Shown here: piece after piece, positions 9,016-16,663 of the stretch
Position numbering within the stretch: position 1 is the stretch's first letter
Layout: every line of letters starts with the position of its first letter
Assembly (NCBI RefSeq): GCF_009708035.1
Contig: NZ_WMBQ01000002.1
Location: forward strand, 682,001-746,000
Length of the DNA stretch: 64,000 nt
Direction of reading: 5' to 3'
DNA from: Hyphomicrobium album
GTDB lineage: Bacteria; Pseudomonadota; Alphaproteobacteria; Rhizobiales; Hyphomicrobiaceae
Made by a program: the position numbers and the translations under genes
Notes under the pieces: generated by a model
What the model was told of the DNA's origin: nothing
The model's database searches: none
Seen by the model: the letters and a program-made list of their open reading frames with translations, nothing else

Positions 9016-9059
9016 TGGGGACGCTCCTCAACGTCGCGGCCCAAGCCTCTCCAATCCGC

Positions 9060-10289
9060 TCAACTGTTCAAGTCCGCGCGGCTCAGCTCCGTCGCCGGCG
9101 CCGCGCCGGCCTGCTTCGCGATCGTTCGGGCGATGAAACCGCCGCCCAAGAGGCGAGCGTCAAGATCGTCGCTGGCGTAAAACACGCAAGCCTGCCCCAC
9201 CGCGACCCCATCCTCGCCGTCTTCTAGCACAACCGACGTCGTTCCGTCCGCCTCGGCAAAAAGTGTTGCCGCCTGCGGGGCTTGCGAGGAGCGAACTCGC
9301 GCGAAGATGCGCAACCCGTCTCCGGCCGCGCTCACAAGCGGCTCATCGCCCAGCCAATTAGTGTTTCTAAGGAGAAGCCCCTGGGTGCGCAAGCAGTCAC
9401 GCGGTCCCACTACGACCTCGTTGCGTGCCGCATCGAGGCGGACCACGTAGAGTGGCTCCGGTCCGGGAATGCGCAACCCTTTGCGTTGCCCGATCGTGTA
9501 GTTGACGATGCCCTCGTGCCTTCCCAGGTGGCGGCCGTCCACATGCACGATGTCGCCGGGCTTCAAAGCGTCGGGCTTTAGCCGCTCGATGATGCCGGTA
9601 TAGCGGCCCGTCGGAACGAAGCAGATGTCCTGGCTGTCGGCCTTCTCGGCGACGGGCAGAGCGAAGTCGCGGGCGAGCGCGCGCACTTGCGCCTTCGGCA
9701 TGCCGCCGAGCGGAAACCACAGATAGCGGAGCTGCTCGGGCGTCGTGGCGAACAGGAAGTAGCTCTGGTCGCGGTCGGCATCGACAGCGCGGGAGAGCTG
9801 CGGGCCGCCCGGACCCTCGCGGCGCTGGATGTAGTGGCCCGTCGCCAGCACGTCGGCGCCGAGCTCCTTGGCGGTGTCGAGCAGGTCGCGGAACTTGATC
9901 TGCTGGTTGCAGGTGACGCACGGGATCGGCGTCTCGCCGGCCACGTAGCTTGCCGCGAAGCTGTCGATCACGGCGGCTGAGAAGCGGCTCTCGTAGTTCA
10001 GGACGTAGTGCGGAATGCCGAGCGCATCTGCAACCCGGCGCGCGTCATGGATGTCCTGCCCGGCACAGCAGCTTCCCTTCCGGCCGGAAGCGGCGCCGTG
10101 ATCATAGAGCTGCAGGGTTATTCCGATAACGTCGTGTCCGGCCTGGTGCATCAGCGCGGCGACGACCGAGGAATCAACGCCCCCCGACATGGCAACGACC
10201 ACGCGGCGCCGCCCCTCGGAAGCAGGATTGGAGGCGGAAGCGCTCGAGGCTCCGGGAGGCTCGTTTTCAAGCACGTGAGGGCACACCAA
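9060..10289 (-). CDS. mnmA: tRNA-specific 2-thiouridylase MnmA
   Basis: 409 residues. The PP-loop is [15 protein letters not shown]. The two catalytic cysteines lie in [13 protein letters not shown] and [11 protein letters not shown], and the tRNA-binding segments YFLF, FPLG and IGQRKGL are present. MnmA adds sulfur to U34 of tRNAs Lys, Glu and Gln. The N-terminus is about 25 residues longer than in E. coli, with a Ser/Ala-rich lead ([14 protein letters not shown]), so the true start could be at an inner codon. It is divergent from sciP, an arrangement common near ctrA in Rhizobiales. Confidence 0.95.
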   Translation of the reverse strand: MVCPHVLENEPPGASSASASNPASEGRRRVVVAMSGGVDSSVVAALMHQAGHDVIGITLQLYDHGAASGRKGSCCAGQDIHDARRVADALGIPHYVLNYESRFSAAVIDSFAASYVAGETPIPCVTCNQQIKFRDLLDTAKELGADVLATGHYIQRREGPGGPQLSRAVDADRDQSYFLFATTPEQLRYLWFPLGGMPKAQVRALARDFALPVAEKADSQDICFVPTGRYTGIIERLKPDALKPGDIVHVDGRHLGRHEGIVNYTIGQRKGLRIPGPEPLYVVRLDAARNEVVVGPRDCLRTQGLLLRNTNWLGDEPLVSAAGDGLRIFARVRSSQAPQAATLFAEADGTTSVVLEDGEDGVAVGQACVFYASDDLDARLLGGGFIARTIAKQAGAAPATELSRADLNS

Positions 10290-10550
10290 CGTTGTGACGG
10301 TCAGGGGCTTTGCCAGCCAAAATGGGCGGAAATTCTGCCTTGTTGCAGCGCCACGGATGGCGGGACCTTAGGGCCGGAGCGGCCGGAAGTGCAAGCCGCC
10401 ACGGTGCCTCGGCCGGGGTCCGTTCATTGCGTAAACCTTAACGACGCACAAGGGAACGCGGACCGATTGGTTTATGTTACGTTTACTCAAAGACTTAGGC
10501 CAGTCTTAATCGTGTTGGGTTACAACTGACGGCTGGTCAGCGAGTGTGTA

Positions 10551-10838
10551 ATGAGTATCATGACCGAGCAACAGATGAGAGCGCGGGTGCGCTACGTTAT
10601 CGGGCCCGATGGGAGTCCGCTGACGATTGCGGATCTACCTCCTCGAGATACGAAGCGCTGGGTGATCCGCCGCAAGGCGGAAGTGGTTGCCGCTGTTCGC
10701 GGTGGCCTGCTCAGCATCGAGGAGGCTTGCGACCGCTACAAGCTGACCGTCGACGAGTTTCTGTCCTGGCAGCGGTCGATCGACAAGCACGGGCTTCCGG
10801 GCCTGCGGGCAACGCGCGTCCAAGAGTATCGCGACTAG
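10551..10838 (+). CDS. sciP: SciP, CtrA-inhibiting regulator (DUF1153)
   Basis: 95 residues. RVRYVIGPDGSPLTIADLPP, then RWVIRRKAEVVAAVRGGLLSIEEACDRYKLTVDEFLSWQ, is the DUF1153 helix-turn-helix signature. In Caulobacter SciP binds CtrA and DNA and blocks CtrA-dependent transcription in G1. The start is the ATG at 10551; the Met four codons on is an alternative. It lies about 1.8 kb upstream of ctrA on the same strand, with two minus-strand genes between, as in other Rhizobiales. Confidence 0.92.
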   Translation: MSIMTEQQMRARVRYVIGPDGSPLTIADLPPRDTKRWVIRRKAEVVAAVRGGLLSIEEACDRYKLTVDEFLSWQRSIDKHGLPGLRATRVQEYRD

Positions 10839-10869
10839 TCATCCTTGGGGGCTGAGCGGGTTCTGCCTG

Positions 10870-11412
10870 CTAGTCCTTTTTCGGAGGATGCTTCTTTGCG
10901 CCGGTGGCTTGGGCCGCGGGCGGAGCGGACTTGTTTTCCGACCAGCCGCCCGTTTCGACCTCGGCGCAGCCGAACGCCCCCGAGCCCCAGCGGCGCGCAT
11001 CTCCTTCCATCGACTTGGCCGTCGCCTCCGGGAACTTGAAGTTCTCGAAGACGAGCGTCGTCGCGTCGTTCTCAGGCGTGATTGCGATGCGGTAGGCGCG
11101 CAGACCCTTGGGGTTGTCCGAGGTGCGGTCGCGCTCGTGGATGACGATTTCAGCTTTGCCGCCCTTGGCCGGCGGCTCGGCTTCCGCGTGGTAGACGTAG
11201 TCCTTCTTGAGGGGACCGTTCGCGCCGAACCAGCAGCCGAGCACGCCGCGCGCGACGCGCTCATACACCTCGGTGGGCGAGCCGACGATTGGCGCTTCGG
11301 TGATCGTGCCTGGTGCTTGGAGGCTCGGAAGCGAAGGCAAGTTCACGCCGGAGCATCCGCCGATTAGGACGGCCGGGAGGACGGCAAGGCTTATGAGCGC
11401 CGGTTTCAGCAT
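10870..11412 (-). CDS. outer-membrane-type lipoprotein, function unknown
   Basis: 180 residues with a lipoprotein signal peptide: MLKPALISLAVLPAVLIGGC, so the lipidated Cys is residue 20. The mature part contains VYERVARGVLGCWFG, KDYVYHAEAEPPAKGGKAEIVIHERD and TTLVFENFKFPEA, and ends in a Lys/Pro-rich tail. Two further cysteines (CWFG and FGCAEVE) could form a disulfide. I recall similar conserved lipoproteins beside ctrA and fliJ in Rhizobiales but know of no assigned function. It lies 32 bases from the sciP stop, in convergent orientation. Confidence 0.75.
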   Translation of the reverse strand: MLKPALISLAVLPAVLIGGCSGVNLPSLPSLQAPGTITEAPIVGSPTEVYERVARGVLGCWFGANGPLKKDYVYHAEAEPPAKGGKAEIVIHERDRTSDNPKGLRAYRIAITPENDATTLVFENFKFPEATAKSMEGDARRWGSGAFGCAEVETGGWSENKSAPPAAQATGAKKHPPKKD

Positions 11413-11568
11413 GCGTCCGTGGCGTGCCCGGTCAGTGGTAATGGCATCTCACCCGGGCAGCGCGGCCGATCCGCAGCCCCTGCGCTCGTTCGCATGGGCT
11501 TGGATCGAAAACAAGGCTGCAATGACGGCCCCTTGCTGAGGGCCGCCGATCATCTTGCAGCGTAAGAC

Positions 11569-11949
11569 TTAGCGCAGAACGGACGCCGGCGTGCGTTCGG
11601 CCCGGCGGCGGTTGCGCAGCTGATCGTGACCGGCCGGCGAATCGGCACGGGCGACCTGCTCCAGCGCATCGTCCCGCTCCTTCAGGGCCGCCTCGAGCTT
11701 GGCCTTGAGACCGTCGGCGGAGGCCCGCAGGTTGTCGCGACGCTGGCTCGCCGACTTGGCGAAGGTGGAATAGGAGAAATGCGCTGGATCGCGGACGCCG
11801 GTGCGCTCTTCCTCGGCCTTGATCTGCCGATCGAGGTCACTGGCCATACCGTCGAATTCGCGGATCATATGTTCCAGATCGGCGACTTTGCGTGCTTTCT
11901 CGTCGGCGGCGAAGCGCTTCAGTCTCAGCGCCGATTCACGTGCTTTCAT
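11569..11949 (-). CDS. fliJ: flagellar export chaperone FliJ-like protein
   Basis: 126 residues that are almost entirely charged and helical (KARESALRLKRFAADEKARKVADLEHMIREFDGMASDLDRQIKAEE...), predicting the long antiparallel coiled coil of FliJ. FliJ is a cytoplasmic chaperone-escort that works with the FliI ATPase in flagellar type III export. The start at 11949 (MKARES) is preferred over the longer open frame. In many alphaproteobacteria fliI and fliJ flank ctrA; here only fliJ is present, so fliI is elsewhere or lost. The family assignment rests on shape and context more than on invariant residues. Confidence 0.75.
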   Translation of the reverse strand: MKARESALRLKRFAADEKARKVADLEHMIREFDGMASDLDRQIKAEEERTGVRDPAHFSYSTFAKSASQRRDNLRASADGLKAKLEAALKERDDALEQVARADSPAGHDQLRNRRRAERTPASVLR

Positions 11950-12589
11950 CGTTCGATACCCCGGACTAACTCGAACTACACGGCACAAGGCTAACAAGAA
12001 GCGTGCCAGCACCGCCTTCTGACACCCGCACTCGCCGTCCGCCGACCTCGGAAAGGGCCGGATTCAGTGGCTACTCGCGGTCGCGCGCAATGTTCGCACC
12101 AAATCTGACACGCTGCCATTAAGTTGCGGTAAAGCAACGCGAAGATCAATCCCTTCGGTATTCGCCGCAATGGGGCCAAAAAATGGCGCCGGCGCTATAG
12201 GGGCGCTCTGCGAATTCTGTTACCTCTTGATTCGTAAGCGCATTGGGCTCGAACGGCGCCCCTTTGGCCAAGGGCATCCCACATCGGGAATTGGTCAGGG
12301 ACGGCAGACGGGACTCGCGGGTTCAGCGGCATACCAGCACAAATTAGCGAGTAGGGACGCGGCCTTAGCGGCTGCGAACGGGCAGATTGCGCGGCTTTTT
12401 GCGTGTTCAGCACGGTCACGCGGCGGAGTCGTCGTAACCAAGTTCGTTAGAGTGTTGGGTCGGAGCGCAAGACTTAATTAGGGTTTGTTAACTTTCGGCG
12501 GGTAAATTCCTAACGATGGCTTAGCTTGAAGAGAAGCGGGCGCTCTCTTCGGCTTAATGGGGCAGCGGCGCGGACTAAGAGGAACGACC
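11950..12589. other. long ctrA upstream region
   Basis: About 640 bases without a supported gene lie between the divergent fliJ-like gene and ctrA. Its AT content is higher than its surroundings near 12460-12520. GAnTC sites (the CcrM methylation sequence), for example GAGTC at 12426-12430, are present. Such a long regulatory region is usual for ctrA, which has more than one promoter in Caulobacter. Confidence 0.5.
12474..12491. promoter_or_regulatory. possible CtrA half-sites upstream of ctrA
   Basis: Two TTAA tetramers, at 12474-12477 and 12488-12491, lie about 100 bases before the ctrA start. CtrA boxes are TTAA-N7-TTAA; here the spacing is ten, so this is at best an imperfect autoregulatory site. 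Suggested by location only. Confidence 0.3.
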
Positions 12590-13294
12590 ATGAGAGTCCT
12601 TTTGATCGAGGACGACAGTGCAACGGCGCAAAGCATCGAGCTGATGCTGCAGTCCGAAGGTTTCAACGTCTATACGACGGACCTCGGCGAAGAAGGCGTC
12701 GACCTCGGTAAACTCTACGACTACGACATCATCCTTCTCGATCTGAACCTTCCAGACATGAGCGGCTACGAGGTCCTGAAGACCCTTCGTGTCGCCAAGG
12801 TCGGGACACCGATCCTTATCCTTTCCGGCCTCGCCGGCATCGAGGACAAGGTTCGCGGCCTCGGCTTCGGTGCCGACGACTACATGACCAAGCCGTTCCA
12901 CAAGGACGAGCTCGTCGCGCGCATCCACGCGATCGTGCGGCGCTCGAAGGGTCACGCGCAGTCCGTCATCGAGACGGGCGACCTGCGCGTCAACCTCGAC
13001 ACCAAGACCGTCGACGTCAACGGCGCGCGCGTGCATCTGACGGGCAAGGAATACCAGATGCTCGAGCTGCTCTCGCTCCGCAAGGGCACCACGCTCACCA
13101 AGGAGATGTTTCTCAATCATCTCTACGGCGGCATGGACGAGCCGGAGCTGAAGATCATCGACGTGTTCATCTGCAAGCTGCGCAAGAAGCTGCAGGCGGC
13201 CACCGGCGGTCAGCACTACATCGAAACCGTATGGGGACGCGGCTACGTGCTGCGCGACCCGAGCGACGACAACAGCGCAGTTACGGCCGCCTAA
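12590..13294 (+). CDS. ctrA: cell-cycle response regulator CtrA
   Basis: 234 residues. The OmpR-type receiver has Glu7-Asp8-Asp9 and phosphoacceptor Asp51 ([16 protein letters not shown]), as in Caulobacter CtrA. The C-terminal winged helix reads [54 protein letters not shown], near-invariant in CtrA orthologs. The protein ends in Ala-Ala, the ClpXP-recognised tail. CtrA-P silences the replication origin and activates division, flagellar and pilus genes in this class. The start is the ATG at 12590, after an AGAGG ribosome site. Single transcription unit closed by a hairpin. Confidence 0.97.
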   Translation: MRVLLIEDDSATAQSIELMLQSEGFNVYTTDLGEEGVDLGKLYDYDIILLDLNLPDMSGYEVLKTLRVAKVGTPILILSGLAGIEDKVRGLGFGADDYMTKPFHKDELVARIHAIVRRSKGHAQSVIETGDLRVNLDTKTVDVNGARVHLTGKEYQMLELLSLRKGTTLTKEMFLNHLYGGMDEPELKIIDVFICKLRKKLQAATGGQHYIETVWGRGYVLRDPSDDNSAVTAA

Positions 13295-13328
13295 GGGCGA
13301 TCGGATCCGTTGTTGCGTGGCAGCGTCT

Positions 13329-13355
13329 CGGGAGCCTTCGGGCTCCCGATTGCGT
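13329..13355 (+). terminator. ctrA terminator hairpin
   Basis: A perfect 8-bp stem (CGGGAGCC ... GGCTCCCG) with a TTCG tetraloop lies 35 bases after the ctrA stop. The T tract after it is weak (ATTGCGTTT). Confidence 0.65.
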
Positions 13356-13386
13356 TTGGGCGGCCGTCGTTGGGCTTCTTGCCAAT

Positions 13387-13542
13387 CCCCCTCACCCGCG
13401 CTTATCGCGTCTGCGCGATGGCGCGCGACCTCTCCCCGCCGGGGAGAGGTTAGTTTGGTCGGCGCAGCCCACACCACTTAGCCTCTCTCCGGTGGGGAGA
13501 GGCCGACGCGGCATGCACAAGCATGCGCGGCGGGTGAGGGGG
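13387..13542. repeat. long interrupted palindromic repeat (Rhizobiales RPE/REP-like)
   Basis: The outer arms CCCCTCACCCG (from 13387) and CGGGTGAGGGG (to 13541) are inverted copies. Between them lie two further small palindromes of the type CCTCTCCCC...GGGGAGAGG, near 13429-13450 and 13482-13502. This is the layout of the intergenic palindromic elements scattered in many Rhizobiales genomes, probably transposase-derived and non-coding. A copy count in the genome would confirm it. Confidence 0.7.
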
Positions 13543-13565
13543 CACTTGCGTTTGGGTGGCCGCCG

Positions 13566-13946
13566 TCAGTTGCTCAAGAGCAGCTTGCCCTCGATCTGCA
13601 GGATGCAGGCGTCGATGTTGTGCAAGACCTCATCGGTCATCTGCAACTCGCGCTCGATGGCGTCGAGGTCGTAGAGCGGCGTCTCCTTGCGAAACAGCGA
13701 GGTCACGCGTGACATGGTGGCGATGACCCCGCGCCGTTGCGCCCGCGCGGCACTCGCCCGCTCGCTGCGCACCTGCTCCTTCTGCGCCGCCTTCTGCTGC
13801 CGCTGCAGCGCGCGCCGGTGCAGGCCGACCTCCTTCTTGCGGTGCCGCAACTCCTTGATGGCGCGCTTGGCATCGGCGGACGAGGTCACCTGCACGGTGA
13901 CATCGGTCCCCTCGATGGTGGTGAAGCGCATCGGTGTCAGCTTCAT
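13566..13946 (-). CDS. coiled-coil hypothetical protein
   Basis: 126 residues from the ATG at 13946 (MKLTPMRFTTIEGTDV). After a short beta-like N-terminus comes a strongly basic helical part (AKRAIKELRHRKKEVGLHRRALQRQQKAAQKEQVRSERA) and then an acidic helix (LYDLDAIERELQMTDEVLHNIDACILQIEGKLL). The protein resembles a cytoplasmic coiled-coil scaffold and has no catalytic motif. It might bind nucleic acid through the basic stretch. Function unknown. Confidence 0.65.
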   Translation of the reverse strand: MKLTPMRFTTIEGTDVTVQVTSSADAKRAIKELRHRKKEVGLHRRALQRQQKAAQKEQVRSERASAARAQRRGVIATMSRVTSLFRKETPLYDLDAIERELQMTDEVLHNIDACILQIEGKLLLSN

Positions 13947-14093
13947 TGTCCCGTCCCTGTCGCCATGCCCGGCGCCCATGATCCCTGCGTTCGATTATAC
14001 GCGGTGCGGCGGCGGCGTCAGCATGAGGCGGGATGGCGACTTGACCCAACGGCGGCGCCGGCCACCATTGGCGAGGTGCATAGGGAGGTAAGC

Positions 14094-14363
14094 ATGGAAG
14101 GACACGATTCGATGGCGACGCTGATCGGCTTCACGGGGGTCGGTCTGCTGCTGCTCGCCTTTGTGCTCAACCTCGCCAAGCTGTTGAAGGCGGAGAGCGT
14201 CCCCTACCTGCTCTTGAACCTCGTCGGCGCCGGGCTGGCGTGCCTCTCATCCTGGATGATCGACTTCATGCCCTTCGTCATCCTCGAGGGCACCTGGGCG
14301 GCGGCGACGCTCGTGGCGTTGATCCGGACGTTGGCGGGCGGGCCGCGTCCGGAACCGGGCTGA
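14094..14363 (+). CDS. CBU_0592-type small membrane protein
   Basis: 89 residues with three membrane segments: VGLLLLAFVLNL, VPYLLLNLVGAGLACLSSW and WAAATLVALIRTL. The strings LLNLVGAGLACLSSWMIDFMPFVILEG are characteristic of the CBU_0592 family of unknown function. A GGGAGG ribosome site precedes the ATG at 14094, which settles the start against the longer open frame. Confidence 0.75.
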   Translation: MEGHDSMATLIGFTGVGLLLLAFVLNLAKLLKAESVPYLLLNLVGAGLACLSSWMIDFMPFVILEGTWAAATLVALIRTLAGGPRPEPG

Positions 14364-14483
14364 CGGGGTGGTATGGGCGCCGGGTAACCTACTGGCCAGG
14401 CTCTCGGGTTCCGCCGCCGCTCGACCTGTACTATAGCCGACGGACGATTGAGGCCGCTGGCGCTGCGGCCCGGGGGTTACGCG

Positions 14484-15503
14484 ATGGCCATAGGTGCAAA
14501 CGGCAACGCCGCTGGCGACCGGCAGGTGGCGTTCCTGACGCGCCACGGGTGGCCGTGGCAGCGGCAGATCGACGACGGGGCCCGCCATCACCAGGGTGTA
14601 ACTTTCAACTTCGCCGCCGGTCCGGACGACGAGTGGCTGGTCGTCTACGACGACATCCGCGCCCCCGTCGCAACCCGCGTGCCCGCGAGCCGCCGCGTCC
14701 TCTTCGTCACCGAGCCGCCGGGGCAGAAGCGCTACGCGCCGCAATTCGCCAACCAGTTCGGCATCCTCGTCTCGCCGTATGCGCTCAAGGGCTATCGCGG
14801 CGAGTGGATCGCGCAGCAGCCGGCCATCAACTGGTTCTATGGTGTCGACTTCGATAGCGGAAAGCCCGTGAGCCGCATCGGTCTCGATGGCCTACGCAAC
14901 CTGCCGGTGCCGCCCGACAAGCAGAAGCGCATCTCCGTCGTCTGCTCGTCGAAGTCGCATCTGCCCGGGCACCGCGCGCGCCTCGCGCTGCTGGAGCGGC
15001 TGCGCGCTTCGTTCGGTGCATCGATCGACGTCTACGGCCGCGGGTTCCGGCCGATCGGCGACAAGGCTGACGCGATTGCGCCCTACCGCTATCACCTCGT
15101 GCTCGAGAACAACTGCTGCCCGCACTTCTGGACCGAGAAGATCGCCGATCCTTACCTCGGCTACAGCCTGCCGATCTTCGCCGGCTGCGCCAACATCACC
15201 GACTATTTCCCCGAGCGCTCGCTGGTGCGCATTCCCGACGTGCACGATCTCGATGCCGCGGTGCGCGCGGTTGGCGACGTGCTTGCGCAGGATCCGTGGG
15301 CCGATCGGCTCGATGCCATTCGCGCTGCCCGCGGCGCGCTGATCGAGCGCCACAACCTCTTCTCGGTTCTGACCCGGCTGACGGCGGCGGATGCGCGGCC
15401 GAGGCGACTCGCGCAGGACGAGGTGATACTGCCCGGCTCGGATTGCGGTCCGCTGCGCAGTCTCCTCCGCCCGGTTCGCCGGCTCTTCGCCGGCGCGAGG
15501 TAG
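14484..15503 (+). CDS. family 10 glycosyltransferase (fucosyltransferase-like)
   Basis: About 339 residues. The C-terminal half carries the GT10 donor-binding signature: YRYHLVLENNCCPHFWTEKIADPYLGYSLPIFAGCANITDYFPERSLVRIPD, comparable to the alpha-1,3-fucosyltransferase motif FxFExS...YxTEKxxxxxxxxxxPxxxG. The N-terminal half is a divergent acceptor-binding Rossmann domain (WLVVYDDI..., VLFVTEPPG). It likely acts in the cytoplasm on a surface polysaccharide or LPS sugar. The start at 14484 is tentative; the frame is open from 14448. No sugar-nucleotide synthesis genes are next to it. Confidence 0.75.
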   Translation: MAIGANGNAAGDRQVAFLTRHGWPWQRQIDDGARHHQGVTFNFAAGPDDEWLVVYDDIRAPVATRVPASRRVLFVTEPPGQKRYAPQFANQFGILVSPYALKGYRGEWIAQQPAINWFYGVDFDSGKPVSRIGLDGLRNLPVPPDKQKRISVVCSSKSHLPGHRARLALLERLRASFGASIDVYGRGFRPIGDKADAIAPYRYHLVLENNCCPHFWTEKIADPYLGYSLPIFAGCANITDYFPERSLVRIPDVHDLDAAVRAVGDVLAQDPWADRLDAIRAARGALIERHNLFSVLTRLTAADARPRRLAQDEVILPGSDCGPLRSLLRPVRRLFAGAR

Positions 15504-15535
15504 GGTCAGAGCGCTAATAGCTTGATTTTCCAAGA

Positions 15536-15576
15536 GTTGTGCGGTAAATATCTGAGACGCGAAATTACCGCACAAC
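15536..15576. promoter_or_regulatory. perfect 12-bp inverted repeat before nucleotidyltransferase gene
   Basis: GTTGTGCGGTAA (15536-15547) and TTACCGCACAAC (15565-15576) are exact inverse copies separated by 17 AT-rich bases, ending 23 bases before the ATG at 15600. The position, in the expected promoter and leader, suggests an operator or RNA hairpin controlling the downstream gene. No T tract follows, so it is not a typical terminator of the GT10 gene. Confidence 0.6.
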
Positions 15577-15599
15577 CTAATATATTCCAATGGCTTACT

Positions 15600-16571
15600 A
15601 TGGATTTAGAGGAATTTACTAACGAGCAGCGCCGGCAGCTAGTCGATGTGCAGCAGGTCTTCAAAGGGTGGCACCATAACTCTACCGCCCTGCGGGACCT
15701 TGGCACCATGCGCTGGCAGACCTCGAAAGGACGACGCTACCTCTATGAGGTGCACGATGAGGTCCGAAAATCTCTAGGCCGAGAGACCCCAGAACTAGCG
15801 GCGCGCAAAGCCAAACACGACGATGAACGGCAGAAGCGCAAGACCCTGGTGAAAGGATTAGGTGCGCGCCTCGACAAGATGGCCCCGGTGAACCGCGCGC
15901 TAGGTCTTGGCCGCATACCGGCGATAGCAGCCAACATACTCCGCGAGCTTGATCGAGAAAAACTCCTAGGCACCCACATCATCGTGGCGGGGACCAACGC
16001 GCTCTATGCATATGAGGCGGCCACCGGAACCGTTCTGGAGAGCCAGCACGTCGCCACTACGGACGCCGACTTACTTTGGGATACTAGGCAGTCGCTTCTC
16101 CTCGCCGCCACCGGCGTCAAGCGACAAGGCATCATGGGTCTTCTTCGCCGCGTCGATTCTACTTTCGAGGCTGACTACGGCCTTAACGCCACCAACCGCG
16201 ACGGCTACATCGTTGATCTCTTGTGTCCAGAGACCGATGACATCCAGACCATGAAACCGGCGGCTGACCTCGAAGCTGTTCAGATGGCCGGAGCGGAATG
16301 GCTTCTGGCCGCACCGCAGCTTACCGAGACTATTGTCGGTGCCGACGGCTGGCCACTTCGAATCGTGGTGCCGGAGCCGCGAACCTTTGCCTTGCATAAA
16401 TTGTGGGTCTCGCGGCGCCCAGATAGGCAACCACTTAAGAGGCCCCGCGACGTAGCACACGCGAGACTCGTGGCCGACCTAGCCCGCACCTATCTGCAGC
16501 AGCCTATGACCGCGAAGGCTATGCCCTGGCTGCCGAAGGAGTTGAAGGCCTTGATGAAGGAACTCAAATGA
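15600..16571 (+). CDS. GSU2403-family nucleotidyltransferase-fold protein
   Basis: 323 residues from ATG 15600 (MDLEEFTNEQRR). The central IIVAGTNALYAYEAATG ... ATTDADLLWD is a minimal nucleotidyltransferase core: a Gly-rich helix then the metal-binding Asp-x-Asp, as in the NTP_transf_8 (PF12281) family. Flanking regions are helical, with an HKLWVSRR segment near the end. Such proteins resemble the AbiEii/MNT toxins, but activity is not established. Codon use is less GC-biased than in its neighbours, and the gene stands alone behind an inverted repeat, both signs of acquisition. No antitoxin gene is visible. Confidence 0.75.
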   Translation: MDLEEFTNEQRRQLVDVQQVFKGWHHNSTALRDLGTMRWQTSKGRRYLYEVHDEVRKSLGRETPELAARKAKHDDERQKRKTLVKGLGARLDKMAPVNRALGLGRIPAIAANILRELDREKLLGTHIIVAGTNALYAYEAATGTVLESQHVATTDADLLWDTRQSLLLAATGVKRQGIMGLLRRVDSTFEADYGLNATNRDGYIVDLLCPETDDIQTMKPAADLEAVQMAGAEWLLAAPQLTETIVGADGWPLRIVVPEPRTFALHKLWVSRRPDRQPLKRPRDVAHARLVADLARTYLQQPMTAKAMPWLPKELKALMKELK

Positions 16572-16663
16572 GGATGGATCGATGCCCAAGCGCAATGAGC
16601 CCGAGCTAACGCCAGCACGCTGAAGAACAAGCTCGACGTTGGACGAACGCAAGGATTGCGGTC

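Noticed and set aside
10430-10520. CtrA binding site before sciP (TTAA at 10438 and 10505)
   Set aside because: No pair with the seven-base spacing of the CtrA consensus was found, so no site is called.
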